From: Bryobacterales bacterium
Lineage (GTDB): Bacteria > Acidobacteriota > Terriglobia > Bryobacterales > Bryobacteraceae
NCBI GenBank assembly: GCA_003142185.1
Contig: PLOR01000074.1
Span: 1 to 33,404, forward strand
DNA: 33,404 bases
Reading direction: 5' to 3'
Each line of letters opens with the position of its first letter. The first letter of the stretch is position 1. Positions 30,572 to 33,404 of this stretch are shown piece by piece. The position numbers and the translations under genes are program-made. A model generated the notes under the pieces. That model searched no databases and was not told the origin of the DNA. It saw only the letters and a program-made list of their open reading frames with translations.

Positions 30572-31246
30572 GTGAGCGAATTCCTGAAGGGGTGGGAGGC
30601 ACATTTCGGGTGGAGGCCACAGAAGGGTATCCTTCGGTGCTTTGACTATATCATCCTCAGCCGTTTGACCGGTCTTTCAGAAGGTGCATCTGAGACGTGG
30701 CGCACTGCATTCATTCGTGGTTTGAAGTCCGCCTCAGAGAAGGGCAACGTCTACATCGCGACCGTCTTTCACAACGTCCTCGCGACATACTACCTAAACC
30801 GTGCAGCAACCGTGCGTCAGTTCCAAGCCGAGCGCCTTACCGGACGAGTCGTGTACATCGATACGAACGTGCTGTACTCTCTGCGTGTCGAGGCGAGTAG
30901 CTACCATGATATCTCGTTGTACTGTATTGAAAGGCTCAGGCAACTCCAGGTCGACATCAAGATATTCCCTTTCCCTATAGAGAAATTTGAGCATTCCTTG
31001 CGACGCGTTGAGAATGGCTTCCGCAATGGCGTGGCCGAGCCATGGACTGTATCTGAGAATCCGTGGCTGTACCAGGAGTACAAGTTACATCAGCCTCGGT
31101 ACTTCAGCATTGACGCCTGCCGCCTCGTGCCCAGTGTGACGAAGAGAGAGGCTTTCTCTGAGGCGAATTATGACGAGGTCGGCAAAGAGCTAGCTCCCCA
31201 AGTCAACCGCCATGGTATCGCGTGCCGCGAGAGCGCCCCACAATGA
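30572..31246 (+). CDS. PIN-domain-like protein, possibly a fragment
   Basis: The frame is open from 30467; the GTG at 30572 (VSEFLKGWEAHFGW) behind AAGGGG is my choice of start, giving 224 residues. The first part is helical (RCFDYIILSRLTGLSEGASETWRTAFIRGLKSASEKGNVYIATVF). RVVYIDTNVLYSL then matches the first strand of a PIN nuclease with its Asp, followed by CIERLRQLQVDIKIFPFPIEKFEH. Later acidic residues of a PIN site (EANYDE) are possible but not certain. The end (VNRHGIACRESAPQ) looks out of register with the preceding helix, so the gene may be truncated or frameshifted. The base composition is less GC-rich than the receptor gene next to it. If whole, it would be an RNase-like protein without an obvious antitoxin. 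Confidence 0.45.
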   Translation: MSEFLKGWEAHFGWRPQKGILRCFDYIILSRLTGLSEGASETWRTAFIRGLKSASEKGNVYIATVFHNVLATYYLNRAATVRQFQAERLTGRVVYIDTNVLYSLRVEASSYHDISLYCIERLRQLQVDIKIFPFPIEKFEHSLRRVENGFRNGVAEPWTVSENPWLYQEYKLHQPRYFSIDACRLVPSVTKREAFSEANYDEVGKELAPQVNRHGIACRESAPQ

Positions 31247-31628
31247 AGCTTCCGTGATCCCGGAGTTCGTGGTGGGTAACGGCTACCCGGAAGCTGCCCA
31301 AGCTAGCAGGCGTGCGGGCAAACAGATCTGCAAAGGCCGCAAGCCGTGCAGCGAGTCTTCCGCACAACGGGAACCCTTTTGACTCGCTCTGCCGGTCGCG
31401 TGGAATTTCGCCGAAGGAGTCCCAACAGCCGAGGCGTCTGGTGGATAGCCGGCGGCGAGAATGCGGGCGGTGGATCGGAGATCCTCGGCTGGAATGCTCA
31501 AGACGGTTCGCCTCAATGTGGATTGGCGCCACAGCGAGAGTCCGCCTCGCGGTCGTTCCGCCGATCCCGACCATGCCGACGACCCTCCCGCCCTTTCCGC
31601 GTACGCGAAAAGGCTGTACACTCGGCGC
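31247..31628. other. Stretch without a supportable gene
   Basis: 382 bases with only overlapping short frames on both strands. It contains the first unit of a diverged direct repeat (31499-31563). I see no promoter I can defend and no RNA gene. Confidence 0.4.
31499..31563. repeat. Diverged direct repeat, unit 1
   Basis: Begins CAAGACGGTTCGCCTC and ends GCGGTCGTTCCGCCG. It aligns over about 65 bases with unit 2 at 31828-31893. The two units flank the 47-residue membrane protein gene. Confidence 0.65.
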
Positions 31629-31772
31629 ATGGAACGAAAGATGTTCTGGCTTACGTTCACGGTCCTGGGTCTTGGGGCCGATTTCGTTCTGCCGCTATGG
31701 TGGGCACTGGGCGCAACGATCCCAGTTTTTATCTTGAGCTGGTGGGTGGCCTATCGCAGCGACTGGTTCTAG
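31629..31772 (+). CDS. 47-residue two-helix membrane protein
   Basis: Starts at ATG (MERKMFWLTFTV) and ends SDWF. Two hydrophobic helices, MFWLTFTVLGLGADFVLPLWW and ALGATIPVFILSWWVAYR, are joined by a short turn. The basic front and W/R-rich end suggest both termini in the cytosol. AAAAGG lies about 16 bases upstream, which is far for a ribosome site. No family recognised, though I have the impression of similar small proteins in acidobacteria. The function is unknown. It sits between two diverged direct repeats. Confidence 0.5.
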   Translation: MERKMFWLTFTVLGLGADFVLPLWWALGATIPVFILSWWVAYRSDWF

Positions 31773-32128
31773 AGTTCGGGTTAGTGCGCGATTTGCTGCA
31801 TGGTTGCAGTTCTTCGATCGGGACAGCCAAGACGGATCGCCTCGCTGTGGATTTGGCACCCACGGCGTTGTCCGCCTGGCGGTCGTTCCGCTGCCGGGCG
31901 CCGCATCATGCCACTCTCCCATTACCCTCGCGCCCCACCGCACGGTGAACCTAACACTACCGGCAGTTCGTGCCCCATACTAAAAGGTGGATAGGCAGTC
32001 GGCAGAACCTCGGCGGTCACCCAAAACCGGCCAATGAGAAGTAGCGCGCCATGGGAGGCTTCTGCCAAGCCTCGCGAATTATGTATACTAGCGGCTATCT
32101 TGAGCGAGCGCCGAAAGAGCTACACTAT
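31773..32128. other. Intergenic stretch before the PQQ-dehydrogenase fragment
   Basis: 356 bases without a gene. It holds unit 2 of the diverged repeat and, at 32084-32089, a TATACT hexamer 40 bases before the fragment start, a plausible -10 without a convincing -35. Confidence 0.4.
31828..31893. repeat. Diverged direct repeat, unit 2
   Basis: Begins CAAGACGGATCGCCTC and ends GCGGTCGTTCCGCTG. It matches unit 1 at 31499-31563 at roughly three quarters of positions by eye, in the same orientation. Confidence 0.65.
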
Positions 32129-32401
32129 ATGTTCCTCAAAACAGAAACGCCGAACAATTTCGCGTTGCCGTCTTTAGCGGTGGCTCTATTGCTTGCGTCC
32201 CTTCCCGCGCAAATGTGGGGTCGCGCCGCAGGCCAGCCGTCAACGAAAAACGGCGAATGGCCTTACTACACTGCCGATGCCAGAGGCAGCAAATATTCGC
32301 CTTTGGATCGAATCGACGCATCTCCAGACAGTGGCGGGGGAACCATTCCGATCGCCGTGCGGCCGCGGGCCGCGGAGGTCGCCAAGAATGTCAACCAATG
32401 A
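32129..32401 (+). pseudogene. Start of a PQQ-dependent dehydrogenase gene, truncated
   Basis: A 90-residue frame. Its signal peptide (FALPSLAVALLLASLPAQMWGRAAG) and the following NGEWPYYTADARGSKYSPLDRIDAS are the standard front of periplasmic PQQ (quinoprotein) dehydrogenases, where W-x-x-Y-x-x-D-x-x-x-x-x-YSPL opens the first beta-propeller blade. Homology ends there; the tail (PDSGGGTIPIAVRPRAAEVAKNVNQ) is unrelated and all catalytic and cofactor residues are lost. Its stop overlaps the beginning of the next gene by 14 bases. The deletion joined this gene's start to the region just upstream of the BrkB gene, which may now be read from the dehydrogenase promoter. Confidence 0.75.
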
Positions 32402-33404
32402 ACCTTCGGCGATTCAAGAGGTTGTACAGCGCATCCGACAGTTTTTAAGGCTCCGGCGCGCCGAGATCGGCGCACTCCTAAAGGAGACAGGCAACGCCTG
32501 GATCGACGACAACGCACCGCGCCTCGGCGCCTCCCTGGCCTTTTACACGTTGCTGTCCCTGGCTCCTATCCTCATCGTCGTTGTTGCCGTCGCTGCGCTT
32601 GCGTTTGGCCAAAAGGCGGCTCAAGGTCAGCTCATATGGGAGATCCAGGATCTGGTCGGAACGGAAGGGGCGCGAGCAATCCAAGGTTTGATTCAGTCTG
32701 CTTCCAAGCCTGCAACGGGCACTACGGCGACTGTACTTGGCGTTCTCACGCTGGTTTTGGGAGCGTCCGCGGTAGTGGTGGAACTGCGCGACGCGCTTAA
32801 CACAATTTGGCATGTTCCGGCGGCGACCTTTTCAAGCCTTCGCAGCTTTCTTCGTCTGGCAAAAGAGCGGTTCTACTTGTTTGGATTGATCTTGGGCGTG
32901 GGCTTCTTGTTGTTGGTCTCGTTAGCGCTGAATGCCGCTATTGCCGCCCTGGGCTCCCTGTTTGGTTCACTGCTGCCCGCTCCCGAATCCGTATTGCACC
33001 TGGCCGTATTTGTGATTTCGTTTCTGGTGATCACATTCCTGTTCGCAGCCATTTACAAGTTTCTGCCGGATGTTCAATTGAAATGGAGTGACGTAATCGT
33101 CGGTGCATGTTTTACCTCCTTACTGTTTACAATTGGCAAGGAGCTCATCGGAATCTATCTCGGCAAAGCGAGTTTCGGCTCGACTTACGGGGCGGCCGGT
33201 TCTCTCGTCATCGTGCTGGTGTGGGTGTATTACTCATCCCAATTGTTCTTCTTTGGTGCCGAGTTCACAAAAATCTATACAAACACATTTGGTTCTCGAC
33301 TGGACGCTAAACTTAACGTGCATCCTCCTAAGCCTGAGAGCGTAATTGTATCTCCCACTACTGGCTTACCGGCGGGAAAATGCAACGAGGAGGCTTCGGT
33401 TAAG
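32388..33404 (+). CDS. YihY/BrkB-family inner-membrane protein, open at the window end
   Basis: At least 339 residues with no stop before the window edge. Start ATG (MSTNEPSAIQEVV) with GGAGG nine bases upstream (32374-32378). The family signature ETGNAWIDDNAPRLGASLAFYTLLSLAPILIVVVAVAALAFG is at residues 34-75, then EIQDLVGTEGARAIQGLIQSA. Further helices follow (ATVLGVLTLVLGASAVVVELRDALNTIW, FGLILGVGFLLLVSLALNA, LAVFVISFLVITFLFAAIYKFLPDV), with GSTYGAAGSLVIVLVWVYYSSQLFFFGAEFTKIY near the end. About six membrane segments are visible. The family was once thought to be RNase BN and its function is unsettled. The length suggests the end is close. The first codons overlap the truncated PQQ gene. 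Confidence 0.9.
   Translation, partial: MSTNEPSAIQEVVQRIRQFLRLRRAEIGALLKETGNAWIDDNAPRLGASLAFYTLLSLAPILIVVVAVAALAFGQKAAQGQLIWEIQDLVGTEGARAIQGLIQSASKPATGTTATVLGVLTLVLGASAVVVELRDALNTIWHVPAATFSSLRSFLRLAKERFYLFGLILGVGFLLLVSLALNAAIAALGSLFGSLLPAPESVLHLAVFVISFLVITFLFAAIYKFLPDVQLKWSDVIVGACFTSLLFTIGKELIGIYLGKASFGSTYGAAGSLVIVLVWVYYSSQLFFFGAEFTKIYTNTFGSRLDAKLNVHPPKPESVIVSPTTGLPAGKCNEEASVK

Noticed and set aside
1-33404. A CRISPR array or rRNA genes
   Set aside because: No regularly spaced repeats and no rRNA-like stretches were seen in the window.

Overview
The window looks like chromosomal DNA of an acidobacterium, probably of the Solibacter/Bryobacter type. This is inferred from family content and no search was run. 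The markers are a VWFA-related protein of the acidobacterial kind, a very large Oar-like TonB-dependent receptor with an N-terminal carboxypeptidase-regulatory domain, an unusual density of two-component systems, and GC-rich coding DNA. No rRNA, tRNA or CRISPR array was seen.

Layout. 1-3.7 kb: an NmrA-type oxidoreductase, a lone tyrosine recombinase, a DUF4342 protein, copy 1 of a duplicated segment with truncated genes, and a small membrane protein. 3.9-11.1 kb: a tightly packed minus-strand operon for a heavy-metal-type RND efflux system (adaptor, pump, outer-membrane factor). Downstream of it are a KDPG-type aldolase, whose start overlaps the outer-membrane-factor stop, and a DUF4097 exported protein. 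11.4-23.7 kb: a signalling region with three KdpD-like/KdpE-like pairs, a KdpE-like orphan regulator with a reduced receiver, a BBP2-type porin, a periplasmic protein and a divergent VWFA protein. 23.8-26.5 kb: a decayed mobile region with a broken large serine recombinase, a 5'-truncated DUF2924 gene and copy 2 of the duplicated segment. 26.5-30.4 kb: a TonB-dependent receptor followed by a truncated GH3 beta-glucosidase. 30.5-33.4 kb: a PIN-like fragment, a 47-residue membrane protein between diverged repeats, the first part of a PQQ-dehydrogenase gene, and a YihY/BrkB membrane protein that runs off the window.

Main finding. Five promoters in the signalling region carry the same 16-base box (consensus close to TTTATGMCTTTTTCAC). 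In every case a -10-like hexamer follows after exactly 11 bases. The boxes precede two of the three histidine-kinase operons, the orphan regulator, the porin and the VWFA gene, the last two-gene pair being divergent with back-to-back boxes. The box resembles what I remember of the E. coli KdpE site at kdpFABC, yet no kdpFABC genes are in the window. I infer a local KdpE-like regulon acting on envelope proteins. All three kinases also have a degenerate ATP-binding G1 box.

The mobile regions at 2.6-3.1 kb and 23.8-26.5 kb share about 430 bases at high identity and look like the scars of one element. Truncated genes (serine recombinase, DUF2924, GH3, PQQ dehydrogenase) show repeated insertion and deletion here.
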